This document shows, piece after piece, positions 1-10,255 of a stretch of DNA of 64,000 nt. How positions within the stretch are numbered: position 1 is the stretch's first letter; each line of letters begins with the position of its first letter. Both the position numbers and the translations under genes were made by a program. This DNA is from Macrotis lagotis. Lineage: Eukaryota; Chordata; Mammalia; Peramelemorphia; Peramelidae. Location: positions 59,425,818-59,489,817 of the forward strand of contig NC_133658.1 of NCBI RefSeq assembly GCF_037893015.1, in the 5' to 3' direction. Below the pieces are notes generated by a model. That model did no database searches, had not been told where the DNA came from, and saw only the letters and a program-made list of their open reading frames with translations.

Positions 1-440
1 AGAAGGAGGAAAGAGGAAGAGAAACAAAAATAATGATTACATCAATGAAAGGAAAAAGTATAGAGGGAGTTTATGGCCTTGAAGATGAAATGTACCATGG
101 CATACTCAAATATAAACTGAAGACTATCCAGAGATGGTTAACCAGAAGGCTGAGGGGACTCAAGACGATGCAAGTTGATGATTGTTGGAAGACATTTAGG
201 TTTAACTTAGAGAAAGGAAGACTCAGGGGACAGGGCACAAAAGCTCTATTTAGGTATTTAAAGGACTGTCTCATAGAAGAGGGATTAAAAATGTTTCGTT
301 TGACTCTAGTGAAAAAGAATTGGGAGCCATGGGTAGAAGCCACCAAAGAGACTAATTTAGGCTTGATGTCAGGAAACCTTCCTAATAATCCAAATGTAGA
401 ATTGGTTGCTTTAGGAGGGAGTGAGCTCACTAATTCTGAT
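1..440. other. Unassigned sequence at window start
   Basis: No repeat or gene was recognised. An open frame runs on the plus strand from 33 to 650, but its protein has no domain I know, it runs into the L2-like block at its 3' end, and an overlapping frame of 156 codons is open on the other strand. I treat it as a chance frame. Confidence 0.4.
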
Positions 441-895
441 GAAATCTTCCCTTTGGTCCAGCTTCTGACTTTCTGGACTTCAGCACCAACTGTCAGCTCC
501 AGTCCCCTTGGAACTTCCCTCAGTGCTAGGGACCTCCTCATCTTGGAATATCCATTTGTCCCTGAAGGTTTCTCACCCTGGAACCTCCTCCTACCATACC
601 AGCTTCACGTTACTATTGATCAATTCTTCCCAGGGTCTCCATTTTGGTGAGGAGTCAGGTTGACCTCCCTTCATTACTTTTCCAACTGGGCTTCTGAGTT
701 TTTGGAGTTCAGTACTGTGCCTCTATACATGCCTTTCTCCATCCCCCTAACTTTTCAACTCCCTTTTTTCTGATCTCCCCCCCCCCCATTAGACTATAAA
801 TTCCTTGAGGGAATATTGATTTTTGTTTATATTTTTATGCATAGGGATAAGTAGAGTATTGAACACAAACTAGGAATTTAATAACTGCTTGTTGC
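440..895 (+). repeat. L2-like LINE 3' end
   Basis: Pyrimidine-rich 3' UTR-like sequence is followed by the usual L2 ending: an AGACTATAAATTCCTTGAGGG block, then a degenerate version of the 'cagcacagtgcctggcacatag' segment, and ATTTAATAACTGCTTGTTG at the end. The upstream part resembles the block at 30130-30515, so both may belong to one marsupial subfamily. It is old and strongly diverged. Confidence 0.55.
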
Positions 896-899
896 CTTG

Positions 900-1451
900 C
901 CTTCTCTAAAGACTGGAAGATAATATGTCAGGTGATTTGTAATTGGAATTATTTTCAAGTTCTGGTTGAACTAAATGGGCAGAGGTACCTTTCCAAATGT
1001 AAAATTTTATGATTGCGTGCTTTGAAGTGACCACTGAAGTCCCTTCCCAATTTTTCCTAGGCATTCATGACTGCTTATCCTTTCCTTGACAAACTCAGCA
1101 ATGAAGTCAGTATAGTATTCTCCATCCTACCACCCATGGTCCACAATTGAAATCTATCTCTTAATCTGAGTCACAGAAAATACTATTAAGTATATATTGA
1201 TCTGTGTCTCCTGCTATAACCAAGATAAGGACCTGAAGGAACAGAAGGAAAGATGGGCATATATGGGAGGGGAATGACCATCAATTTCTTCTTCTGAAAA
1301 ATAAAGGTGTTGGACCAAATGATCACTAAGGTCTCTTTCTATTCTGAGTCTGTGAGTCCATACTGATTATCTCACACAATTTAGAATTATCTCACACAAT
1401 TCTTCCATCACTAGGAACATATATTTATAAACATACATATATATATATTTG

Positions 1452-1452
<1 letters not shown>
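900..1452. other. Unassigned; SINE 3' tail near 1280-1365
   Basis: Mostly nothing recognisable. Around 1310-1360 there is a plus-strand stretch (ATGATCACTAAGGTCTC, then TTCTATTCTGAGTC) typical of the 3' tail of old marsupial SINEs. Confidence 0.4.

Positions 1453-1506
<54 letters not shown>
1453..1506. repeat. (GA)n microsatellite
   Basis: An almost uninterrupted GA dinucleotide tract of about 50 bp, preceded by a short AT/ATAC-rich run (1430-1450). It produces a low-complexity serine-leucine frame on the minus strand that is not a gene. Confidence 0.97.
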
Positions 1507-1508
<2 letters not shown>

Positions 1509-1999
1509 CTCATTGACCCCATCCCAAGTAATTGTCTACCAATTGACCAGACAGGAATTTTAAACAAAGAGCAAAGTATTTAGCTGGAAAAGAATTTCAC
1601 AATAGATAACAGGGGAAAGAATCAGGCTCTAAAAACCATTTTAGCCCTATTTCACAAATAAATACATTCTCTTAAAGGATCATTTAAAAGGATTATAGCC
1701 TAATTCCCCCATCTCTGAAACTCATGGGCAACTTTCAGAGGGGGGCTTAGGTTTCAAGACTTCACCTCCAAGTTTTGCCAAGCATGTCAAGTGGCTAGCT
1801 TGAAGTCTGCCTCAAAGATGTAAACATTTGAATTGACTGTATCCTGGGTCATCAGGCTCCCACCAGGATTCCTTGATCCATGTGGTACTTCTTCCTTCTC
1901 TTTGTGCCAAACAGCTTGTCTAATTTAACTCCACTGAATGTTGTGTTCTAGCTTTTCCACTTTTTAGACCTCCTACTTCTCAGAACATTCCCTAACTAA
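1507..1999. other. Unassigned single-copy-looking sequence
   Basis: No open frame of note, no repeat family recognised, no CpG cluster. Confidence 0.4.
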
Positions 2000-2205
2000 T
2001 AAAATAACTAACACTTTTAAATTTGCAAAGAGCTTTACAAATATTTCATCTTATCCTTAACACAACCCTGGAGAGTAGATGCTTTTATTATTCCCATTTT
2101 ATAGAAGAAGCAACTGAGGCCCACAGATGTTAAGTGACTTGCCCAGGGAAATACAATTAGTGAATGTCTGCTCTTTCTGACTCTCTTCACTATGCCGTCT
2201 TAGAA
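2000..2205 (-). repeat. MIR-type CORE-SINE, antisense
   Basis: Reads as the complement of MIR: a lowered 'tttacaaatatttcat...aaccctggagagtagatg' 3' part, then TTCCCATTTTATAGAAGAAG, AACTGAGGCCCACAGATG and TTAAGTGACTTGCCCAGGG, the complement of the CORE and of the tRNA-related head boundary. Old, much diverged. Confidence 0.7.
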
Positions 2206-3204
2206 GTCTCACCTCATAGGACAAATGCCCTGTTCCTAGACACATTAGGAAATGGAATCTCATTAATGGACAAAAGTGATTCCACAGCAAAGATAATGAA
2301 ACTCATCTATCCTCTTGGTAGAGTTGTGAGACATCATAGAATCCAATACTGCATATGCTGTTGGACATGGACACTCTGTTTTTCTCAATTGTTTTGTTCT
2401 TTGATAAAGGATGACTCTACCTAGTAGGAATGGGCAGAAAACTAGGGAAGATATCTATGGTATTCAGAAGAAATGACCAAGAAATTTTTTTTTTCTAAAA
2501 AGAATGGATAGAGATAGAGTCTTAAGAATTTCTCTCAAAAAGAATCTTCTCTAAGCCCCTATCATTTCTAGGAGATGTTGTCAGATGCGCATGTCTCTAT
2601 TGCAAAAGTGGCCTTTTAATTTCATGTGATCCTCAAATGATTTTCCCCTGTGAACTGCACTCCTTGAGAGAGGAAATTTTCCTCACCTCTGGGTAAGGGC
2701 ATTAGTTCCATGGGAAAAATGGAGTTTGGGCATTGAATATCACTTTTTATAGAAGGACAGCAATAAATACTATTTGTTTGCTTCTAAGGGCCATAAAAAT
2801 GAAAGATTGACTTGGGAGATTGATATGAAAGTGTTGCATGTTGGTATTTTAAAAAAAATTTAGTAATAATCAGTTAAAAAATATGTGGAATTATATTAAG
2901 AGCATAAGTAAGACCTAAAATGTTAATGACTCATAGAAACTCTAAAAATATGGGGAAAGGGAGGGGGAAACCTTTGATCCTTTGATCCTTTTCCGATTAT
3001 ATTATGATCTAAGATTGGCTATTGCCCAGAAGTTATGCTCTAAATTGGGCTTGGTCCCAGATTATATGGGCATGGAAGAAGAGAAGGCTAAAAATTGGGG
3101 GATCATTACCCAAGATTTACAGATCATTATTATGGGGAACCTGCAGGCCTTGCTTAAATTTTAGCTCTGATAAAAATATCCTAGTAATAATTGACATTTG
3201 TACA
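2206..3204. other. Unassigned, about 1 kb
   Basis: No repeat or gene recognised. Plus-strand frames at 2164-2424, 2982-3164 and 3022-3255 are short, overlap one another or run into the neighbouring SINE, and are probably chance frames. Confidence 0.4.
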
Positions 3205-3207
3205 GTT

Positions 3208-3445
3208 ATGAGGCAGCTGGGTAGCTCAGTGGATAGAGCACTGGGCCCAGAATAGGGAAGACCTGAGTTCGAAGATGATCTTAGAAATTATCTAGCTACA
3301 TGACTCTGGGCAAGTCACTGTATTCCTCTCTGCCTCAGTTACCTCAATTGTAAAATGGGGATCATAAGAACACCTATCCCCAGCCTTGCTATGAGGATCA
3401 AATGAAATAATATTTGGAAAAAGCCCTTGGTACAAAATTGTTGTG
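3208..3445 (+). repeat. CORE-SINE with tRNA-like head and MIR-like 3' part
   Basis: The head GAGGCAGCTGGGTAGCTCAG and GTGGATAGAGCACTGGG (A-box region) is followed by GACCTGAGTTCGAAG (B-box region), GGCAAGTCACTG, a CCTCAGTT...TGTAAAATGGGGATCAT CORE segment and a GAGGATCAAATGAAATAATATT 3' part. This is the long, old marsupial CORE-SINE type, distinct from the short WSINE1-like copies. Confidence 0.75.
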
Positions 3446-3639
3446 GGAAGAACCCAGGTCTTCCTAATTTTAAGTTAAACTATCTATTTCATCGTGTTGC
3501 TTCTTTCATCAGTTGATAGCCCCCACCAAAAAATCCATCTTATTTTGAATGAACCTCTCTAAATTTAGCTCAACTTGACCCTGGATAAGACACACTGGTG
3601 ACTAGACAGACAAAGTCATTTCAGGCACAGTAAAATACT

Positions 3640-3728
3640 TGTATTTTAAAGTCAAGGATATTTTACTTTTATGTTTTTATCCCTAGTAACTAGCACTGTG
3701 TCTGAACCATAGCTGGTGTTTATTAAGT
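3640..3728 (+). repeat. L2 3' terminal fragment
   Basis: Matches the L2 ending in order: TTTATCCCTAGTAACTAGCA, CTGTGTCTGAACCATAGCTGG, then TGTTTATTA. Short and diverged. Confidence 0.6.
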
Positions 3729-3734
3729 TCCTGC

Positions 3735-4355
3735 TGGCAGAAGTTTTGGGGATAATGGGCATATTATTGCCATGCTGGTGGAATTGGTCTGGCTATTTTG
3801 GAAGACAATTTGGAAATATGACAAATAGTCACAAATCCATGCATATCCTTGGATGCAATGATGCCAGAGATCAATGAACGAGGAAAACAATTCATATATG
3901 CAAAACAATTTGTAGCTACTCTTTCTATGATGCCAAAGAACAGGAATATAAAGGGTGCTCATTGATTAGAGAATAACAGCACAAATTATGGGATTTGAAT
4001 TTAACAGAAGAATTATTATTGTGTTGTAATAAATGAAGAAAAAAGAAAAAGAGAAGATTACTAACAACTGATACAGTGAATTGAATACAACCAGGAGAAT
4101 AATTTGTATAGTAACAATAACATAAAAAAATCTTTAAAGACTTAAGAACTTTGAGCAATGCAGTAATGAGGACCAAGAAAGAAACATTCTACTCACCTCT
4201 AGAGGGAAGGGATGGATTCAGGGAGCAGAATGATGCATATGTTTTTACTTGGTCAATGTGAGAATTTATTTTGCTTGACTGCATATTTTTACAAAATTTT
4301 CTTTTTCTTTTTTTCAATGAAAGGAACAGAAGAATATGTATGTGAAATTTTTAAA
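3735..4355 (+). repeat. Old marsupial L1, ORF2 end and 3' UTR
   Basis: Successive matches to the marsupial L1 3' end: the 'attggtctggctattttggaagacaatttgg' region, ACCAGGAGAATAATTTGTA, AGACTTAAGAACTTTGA, and GTCAATGTGAGAATTTATTTTGCTTGACTGC near 4250. Frames are destroyed by stops and indels. 5'-truncated; no target-site duplication was found. Confidence 0.75.
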
Positions 4356-4565
4356 AAGTTTTAAAAGCTTGTCAAAATGTATTAAATTGATAGAATCTGC
4401 AGAATCTTGTGCTCTCTCAACATAGCCTTTGGTAACTCAAAATCACTTCCCTACCATAAGGAGGGGCATTTTAATTTAAGTTTTCACTGTATTTGTCGAA
4501 GATCTCCTAGCACAGAAAACAATGAAAATTTGTTTAAATTATATCTTGTCTTTGAATGAACTTCC

Positions 4566-4640
4566 ATCTTGATCATCCACTTTATTCACCAGACTTGGCT
4601 CCATATGCTTTGGGGCTATTTCCAAAAGTCACTGGATACT
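4566..4640 (+). mobile_element. Mariner-like transposase scrap
   Basis: A short plus-strand stretch translates to a peptide containing HPLYSPDLAP followed by a Leu-Phe-Pro-Lys. That matches the conserved block around the last catalytic Asp of mariner (D,D34D) transposases, whose usual form is HPPYSPDLAPSD. The frame is not open far upstream and I could not extend the match with confidence downstream, so this is a decayed fragment of a Tc1/mariner DNA transposon. The surrounding 4360-4565 and 4641-5007 stretches may be more of the same element but are unassigned. Confidence 0.5.
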
Positions 4641-5007
4641 TTGTTTAGATATTTTATGAAGACTTTGGCAAAGTTTTCCACCCTTTGGGGGGAATCAGTT
4701 CTATTAAGATTTTTTTTGGAGATATTATGGGAGATTGGTTTGTTAGACAGAGATAAATGGACACTTCTCTGGATGGAGAAATACAAACAATCTTTCTGGA
4801 TTTTTGCAAAGCTCTGGAAAAGGGAGTATAAAAATGACAATAATTAATACTCCAAGTTTGTGGATTAAGATAACTTGAGAAAACCCCCATAAGGATTCAT
4901 AAGCATAAAAAAGCTTTCATGTAAATCAACACTTTTGGGGAAAAGTGATGTAAACTAAATTTGTAAAATGATGGTCCAGCATGATTAAGAAAGAGATTAT
5001 AAGATCT
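4641..5007. other. Unassigned, possibly rest of a DNA transposon
   Basis: Open frames exist on both strands (4569-4847 plus; 4616-4840 and 4654-4890 minus) that overlap in the same bases, none with a recognisable domain beyond the mariner-like block. Confidence 0.3.
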
Positions 5008-5153
5008 TAAATTTAGAGCTGGGAGAACTCTAACAGTTCATCTAGGGAAGCAGTGTCAGACTCAAATAGAAATTGTGCCACAAAACTGAATATGAGGATG
5101 CCTGTAGACTTCATGTTGACTTAGAAAATTATATATTAACCCATCTATTGTGG

Positions 5154-5372
5154 AGAGTTAGGTGGCACAGTGGATAGAGCGCTTCCTGGAATCAGGAAGA
5201 CCTGAGTTCAAATTTGGTCTTAGATACTTACTAGCTATGTGACCCTGGGCTTACTTAACCAAATTAACCTCAGTTCCTCATCTGTAAAATGAACTGGAGA
5301 AGGAAATGGCAAATGATTCCAGTATCTTTGCCCAAATGGATCATGAAGAATGGAAATGATTGAAAACCATGT
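5154..5372 (+). repeat. MAR1-like CORE-SINE
   Basis: The tRNA-like head (AGGTGGCACAGTGGATAGAG, AGACCTGAGTTCAAAT) is followed by CTCATCTGTAAAATGAACTGG and the MAR1-type tail AAATGGCAAATGATTCCAGT, CAAATGGATCATGAAGAATGG and ATGATTGAAAA. Nested in the DNA transposon at 5047-5621. Confidence 0.75.
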
Positions 5373-5428
5373 TTTATTGTGGTTTTTATTTGTTTTATTA
5401 AATATTTTCCAATTTTAATCCAGTTTGG

Positions 5429-5591
5429 TTTTTTTGTTTTGTTTTTTAGGTTTTTGCAAGGCAAACGGGGTTAAGTGGCTTGCCCAAGGCCACACAGCTA
5501 GGTAATTATTAAGTGTCTGAGACTGGATTTGAATCCAGGTACTCCTGACTCCAAGGCCGGTGCTTTATCTACTGCGCCACCTAGCCGCCCC
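5429..5591 (-). repeat. WSINE1-like SINE with 15-bp target-site duplication
   Basis: Antisense copy: poly-T/TTTTTTAGGTTTTTGCAAGG (complement of the A-rich tail), GGCTTGCCCAAGGCCACAC, TAGGTAATTATTAAGTGTCTG, then the complement of the tRNA-like head ending CGCCACCTAGCCGCCC. Flanked by a perfect direct repeat TTTAATCCAGTTTGG at 5414-5428 and 5592-5606. Confidence 0.93.
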
Positions 5592-5979
5592 TTTAATCCA
5601 GTTTGGGTAATGTGTTTGACACCTCTGAACTAGTTCAACATTCTCATTTTACAGAGGAGGAAATTATAGACCAGAAAAGTCAGATAATGTACACAATGTT
5701 ACACAAGCAGTCAGTAGCTGAGCTGGGATTTATAACCATCTCCTCTTGCTCCAAGACCAGTGGAGCTTAGAGTCATTGTTGGTTGTTTCTAAAAAACATG
5801 GTTTCAATTTGTTGTTGAGGCAAAAAAAACAGAAATTGGAACTTTAGGAAAATAACTCCATTCTTTATACAAATCTATATCTTATCCCAAACTGAAATGA
5901 TAGGAAGTCTCATTTCTTTGTAACAAGGGGAGGTCGAGAGAAGTGAGAAATCTCATGTGCTCAGATTATTTTCCTTTTT

Positions 5980-6136
5980 TTTTTTTATTATTTTTTTTTT
6001 TGCAAGGCAATGGGGTTAAGTGGCTTGTCCAAGGCCGCACAGCTAGGTAATTATTAAGTGTCAGAGGCAGGATTTGAACTTAGGTACTTCTGACTCCAGG
6101 GTTGATGCTCTATCCACTATGCCACCTAGCTGCCCC
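5980..6136 (-). repeat. WSINE1-like SINE with 13-bp target-site duplication
   Basis: Antisense copy with the same order of blocks as at 5429. The flanking direct repeat TATTTTCCTTTTT lies at 5967-5979 and 6137-6149, though its T-rich part makes the exact left edge uncertain. Confidence 0.9.
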
Positions 6137-6149
6137 TATTTTCCTTTTT

Positions 6150-6990
6150 GATTAATTAATTAATCTATTTTTACAATTATATGTAAAGATGGTTTTTAAC
6201 ATTCATTTTTGAAAAGTTTCCCCCTCTGGCATCCTCCCCTGCTCCCCACTCTAAGATAGCAAGTAATCTGATAAAGGTTATACATGCACAGTTCAGTTAC
6301 ACATATTTCCATGTTAGTCATGCTATGCAGAAGAATCTTAGAACAAAAGGTGAAAAGCATGTGAAAGAAAAAACAAAACAAAACAAAAATTTAAAATAGT
6401 GAAAATAGTATGCTTCCATTTACATTCAGACTACAGATCTCTTTATCTAGATGTGGATGGTAATTTTCATAACAATTCTTTTAGAATTTTCTTTGATCAC
6501 TGTATTTTGAGAAGAGTTAAGTCCATCATAGTTGATCATCACAATGTTGCTATTGATGTATACAATGTTCTCCTGGTTTTGTTCACTTCACTCAGCATCA
6601 GTTCATGTCAGAGTTTCCAGATTTTTCCAAAATCCCTATTCATCATTACTTATAGGACAGAAAAATTCTGTTACATTCATATACTAGAATTTGTTCATCC
6701 CCAGTTGTTGGACATTCTTTCATTTTCCAATTCTTTGCTGTTTCAAAAAGAACTGCTATGAATATTTTTGTAGATGTGGGTCTTCCCCCTTTTTTTTATG
6801 ACTTCTTTGAGATACAGACTTTGTAGTAGTATTGCTTGATCAAAGGTCATGCACAGTTCTATAACCTTTAGGGCACAGTCACAAATTGATCTCTAGAATG
6901 GTTGTACGCACAGCTCCTTCAATAGTATATTAGTGTTTCAGTTTTCCCTCATTCCCTCCAATTTTCATCATTTCCCTTTTCTGTCTATGT
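6150..6990 (-). repeat. Marsupial L1 3' end, antisense
   Basis: Read on the minus strand it runs from the last part of ORF2 through the 3' UTR: the region complementary to 'caaagaattggaaa', GTTGATCATCACAATGTTGC, CTCAGCATCAGTTCATG, and the terminal AACATTCATTTTTGAAAAGTTTCCCCC. Highly mutated; no reverse transcriptase domain remains. 5'-truncated. Confidence 0.8.
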
Positions 6991-7140
6991 GCTCAAATTA
7001 GATGGAGGCAGTGGGGGATGAAACTGGCTTTGAAGACAGACTGAAAAGATGAGGTCTGCTTAGTTTGGAACAAAAAAGTGCAAAGCTATATTAATTCTAA
7101 TCTATGAAATGATGAAGGCTATAGAGTTGGGAAATGTGAT
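6991..7140. other. Short unassigned stretch
   Basis: Nothing recognised between the L1 and the next SINE. Confidence 0.4.
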
Positions 7141-7141
7141 T

Positions 7142-7297
7142 CTTTTTTTTTTTAAGGTTTTTCAAGGCAGTGGGGCTAAGTGGCTTGCCTAAGGCCACAC
7201 AGCTAGGTAATAATTAAATGCCTGAGGTCGGATTTGCATTCAGGTACCCCTGACTCCAGGGCTGTGCTCTATCCACTGTGCTATCTAGCTGCCCCCA
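7142..7297 (-). repeat. WSINE1-like SINE
   Basis: Antisense copy from the T-rich tail to GCTATCTAGCTGCCCC. Near-perfect flanking repeats AATGTGATTCTT and AATGAGATTCTT (11 of 12) support an L1-type insertion. Confidence 0.9.
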
Positions 7298-7504
7298 GGG
7301 GAATGAGATTCTTAATAACTTCTAAATACCACTTACGGAACATTCCTTAAAAGGGAAGCCCTGACTATCAGGAAAAGAATTAAGAGCAGGCTTTCTAAAA
7401 TGATCTAAGATAGCATCTTCACTAAGAATGAATTCAGTTCAAAAAGGATTGGAAATAGAAATATAAAAATGAAACTCTTTAAGGCATTTATAGGGTAATA
7501 GAGA

Positions 7505-7660
7505 AGACATATATGTATGTATAAGTATACACACACATATATATCCTCTAAATACATGTGTGTATTATATATGCAAATACACATACCTATATCCTTTAAA
7601 TATGTGTGTATACATACATAAATACACATGTATCTTATAAATATACATTATATTATATAT

Positions 7661-7701
<41 letters not shown>
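7505..7701. repeat. AT/AC-rich microsatellite ending in (TG)n
   Basis: A degenerate ATAC/ATGT-rich run is followed from 7662 to 7700 by an uninterrupted TG tract of about 39 bp. Confidence 0.95.
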
Positions 7702-7702
<1 letters not shown>

Positions 7703-8129
7703 ATGAGAGAGAGTTGGTGTTTTCTTAGAGAATAGGGTCTAGGGATGTTTCTTGGTATGAGGAAGATTTTTATTGCTATTAAGAGTCCCTGGTAGTCATT
7801 AGATTTTGTTGTAGGGTCTGAGTTATCAGGATTCTTTCAATTTCTACACGGCTTTAGAGAATCTCACCAAGGGTCTCATTCTGGAGTATTTCCTTTTTTC
7901 ACTGGCTTCTCTCTCTTTTCCTCTAACATCATTTGAACTAGTGTCCTGCCAGGGTTGCTTCCATCCAGTCCAGGAGGAACAAAGTCTAACTTGGGAGCCC
8001 AAGAAATGCCACTTCTCACCTGGTATTTCTTTTTGAGTTCCATCTTCATTTTTCCAAAGCCATATGATTTTATTATGGAATAATCACTTTTCAATAAAAT
8101 AAGTGTTGATACATAAAACCCCAAAACAA
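7702..8129. other. Unassigned
   Basis: No recognised repeat. A minus-strand frame at 7876-8139 has no recognisable domain. Confidence 0.35.
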
Positions 8130-8425
8130 AAAACTCCAATTGCTTTCTAATGCCAACTAGAGCAAATACAAGTACTCTGTCATTCAGAGGCCTTTATTAC
8201 CTAGTTCCCTCCCAACATTTCCAGTCTTTTTATTAGAACTATTAGAACTCTTTGATCCATGGCTTCTTGGCTGTTCCATAAACAAGACACTTCATGTCGT
8301 GGTTCTAGGTATTCCCTCTGGCTGTCCCTCATTCCTGGAATACTTTCTTTTTCCCACTCCAACTATTTGACATCCTCGACTTCCTTCAAATTCTATCTAA
8401 AATCCTACCTTCTATAGCAACAGCC
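8130..8425 (+). repeat. L2 LINE, ORF2 C-terminal region (sense)
   Basis: Matches L2 in order: 'ttattacctagttccctcccaacatttccagtctttttat', GGCTGTTCCATAAACAAGAC, TCCCTCTGGCTGTCCCTCATTCCTGGAATAC, and ATCTAAAATCCTACCTTCTA. No intact frame. Confidence 0.75.
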
Positions 8426-8443
8426 ATATCTCATGTTATCACA

Positions 8444-9110
8444 GAAGCTGATCCAGGAAAGTAGACTGAGGAGAGATTAGATAGGTAGGAGCTGTTTCAT
8501 GGAAACCGAGGGAGGAAAGAGCACTAGTCAACAGATTAAATACTTCAGAGGCATCAGGAAGGATGAGGATCAAGAAGAGGCTGTTGGATTCAGCAAATAA
8601 GAGATCAAAAGGAAATATGGAAAGAGCAGTTTTAGTTTAAAATACGTCTAGAAGAGCATGAAACAAGAAGTAATAACACTGAACATAGACAAATTATTCT
8701 AGGAGTTTGAAAGAGAGAGTAAAGATATAGTATGATGTCTAAAAGGGCTTAAGAATGATGGGAATTATTGAGAATTTTTTTTAATGAACAGAGATTTTGA
8801 TGTGTCTGTGGAGAGCAAAGAATCAGTAGTTAGAATAGTAGAAAGTAGAAAGAATCAACCAATGGATGGAATCAGTAAAAAGTAGAAATCAGTAGATGGA
8901 ACCAGTAGAAAGAAGGAACCAGTAAAAAGATGAAGGACTAGAGTGGGGGGATGATAATACAGACAGTCTACAAGAAAAGATGGGAGAGATGGGATCAAGG
9001 GAACATGTAGACCTTGGAAAGGCTAAGGATTGAATTCATCAGAGACTAGAGGAAGAAAGAAGGAAGAGATGTGTATGGTGGATTGGGGAGGAGAGAATAG
9101 TATCAATATG
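8444..9110 (-). repeat. L2 LINE, antisense, with degenerate internal duplications
   Basis: Complement of the L2 reverse-transcriptase region, e.g. GAGGATCAAGAAGAGGCTGTTGG and AATATGGAAAGAGCAGTTT, then TTATTCTAGGAGTTTGA. At about 8820-8935 the motif ATCAGTAGAAAG/GAACCAGTAGAAAG recurs several times, a small decayed tandem expansion inside the element. Confidence 0.7.
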
Positions 9111-9154
9111 AGATAAATTCTTCAGGACACATGCCCTTGGTTAGTGAATACAGG

Positions 9155-9235
9155 ATTTAGAACTTGATAACACTTTAGAGATGACATAGTCTAACCCCAT
9201 CATAGAATATTGGTGTGAGAAAACTGATACTAGCT
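9155..9235 (-). repeat. MIR fragment, antisense
   Basis: Short stretch with 'cactttagagatgacatagtctaacccc' and AAAACTGATAC, typical of an antisense MIR beginning. Confidence 0.4.
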
Positions 9236-9261
9236 GTGATAAATAACTTCCTCTTGGTTGG

Positions 9262-9592
9262 GGGGGGGGGTCTTTTCAGGTGGTGAGCATTGGCCTTGGA
9301 GTCAGAAGGACAGGAGCTCGAATTTGGCCTCAGACACTTGACATTTACTAGCTGTGTGACCTTGAGCAAGTCACTTGCCTCTGATTGCTTCACATCCAGG
9401 GCCATCTCTAGTTATTCTGTTTCATATTTGGCCATTAGATCCAAATAGCTCCGGAGAAGAATGTGAGACTGGTGACTTAGGACAGCATCCCTTCACTCAA
9501 AACCAAATCATGGTTGTCATGATCTGTCATGATATCACCTCCCTTGATGGTAGTTCTCATGGGCTTCTTTAAGAAGGAAGGACAAACATAAT
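9262..9592 (+). repeat. MAR1-like CORE-SINE, long form
   Basis: Head with GGTGAGCATTGGCCTTGGAG and CTCGAATTTGGCCTCAG, CTAGCTGTGTGACCTTGAGC, then the long tail: ATCCAGGGCCATCTCTAGT, GGAGAAGAATGTGAGACTGG, CCTTCACTCAAAACCAAATC, ending GAAGGAAGGACAAACA. The same tail is found at 39482-39800 (opposite strand) and 45089-45296. Confidence 0.75.
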
Positions 9593-10090
9593 TTTCTTGC
9601 CATTTCTACAGAGAAAAGTGAGAAGTATGGAAATGAATTGTTTGGGATATTCAATATTAAGGCAGTTGAATAAAGTTATTTATTGTCAAGCAAATGGGAG
9701 GGGGGGACTTGAAAAGAGAGCCATGGTGCTTTATGGAGAAATATTGAAAGGTTTCATAGGAAGATGCAGATGGAATAATTAGGGACTTCTGACAACCAAT
9801 CAGTGAAGTATCTGTCAGTTAGAAGAGCCTATGAATGGGCTGTGCTAATTACTAAAACTCCAGCTAGATGAGTAGTGTCCAGAAACAGAGACCAGCCTTC
9901 ACCCTTTACATTTAGGACTGCAATGCTCAAGAAGCAGACCCCTACACATACAGCATTTGAGAATTGTCAAGAAATATCTGATCCAGGAGACAGGATGGGA
10001 GGGAGGGAGATTTTAGAACTCATGCTTGGACATTTAAAAACCAACATTACTGATTTTGGTTTTGGGCATAATAAAGAATCCATGACTAAT
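9593..10090. other. Unassigned
   Basis: About 500 bp without recognised features. Small plus-strand frames at 9597-9782 and 9875-10183 show no domain, and the latter runs into the next SINE. Confidence 0.35.
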
Positions 10091-10255
10091 CAGGAGCAGT
10101 TGAGTGACATAGTAAATAGAATGCTAGCCATGGAGTCAGGAGGACCTGAGTTCAAATCCAACCTTAGATACTTTTTAGTGTGACCAGGGCAAGTCACTTA
10201 ACCCTGATTACTCCCCACCCCCCTAAAAACCCCCAAATAACAAAAAAAGTAAATG
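10091..10255 (+). repeat. tRNA-derived SINE, short form
   Basis: CAGTTGAGTGACATAGTAAATAG, CATGGAGTCAGGAGGACCTG, AGTTCAAATCCAACCTTAG and GGCAAGTCACTTAACCCTGATTA follow the order of the marsupial SINE1/MAR1-type head, ending in an A-rich tail. Confidence 0.75.

Larger units (their letters stand above)
5047..5621 (+). mobile_element. Non-autonomous DNA transposon, probably hAT-like
   Basis: The ends are imperfect inverted repeats: CAGTGTCAGACTCAAATAG at the left and GTGTTTGACACCTCTG at the right. Interior segments (GTTGACTTAGAAAATTATAT, TATTAAATATTTTCCAATTTTAATCCAG) match a widespread mammalian short DNA element that I remember by sequence but not by a certain name. It carries a MAR1-like and a WSINE1-like insertion. 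Class is inferred from the terminal inverted repeats and roughly 8-bp flanks. Confidence 0.45.
5008..5765 (-). repeat. MIR-like SINE (antisense), split by inserted elements
   Basis: The outer parts at 5008-5046 (TTTAGAGCTGGGAG, TTCATCTAG) and 5622-5765 (CTAGTTCAACATTCTCATTTTACAGAGGAGG onward, with GAGCTGGGATTTATAACC) read as one antisense MIR-like element. Everything between is a younger insertion (see the next three entries). Confidence 0.5.

Noticed and set aside
33..650. 205-codon plus-strand frame, the longest in the window
   Set aside because: No domain, overlaps a 156-codon frame on the other strand and runs into an L2-like repeat.
3208..3300. tRNA gene-like A and B boxes
   Set aside because: They belong to the tRNA-derived head of a SINE; the same holds for all similar sites here.
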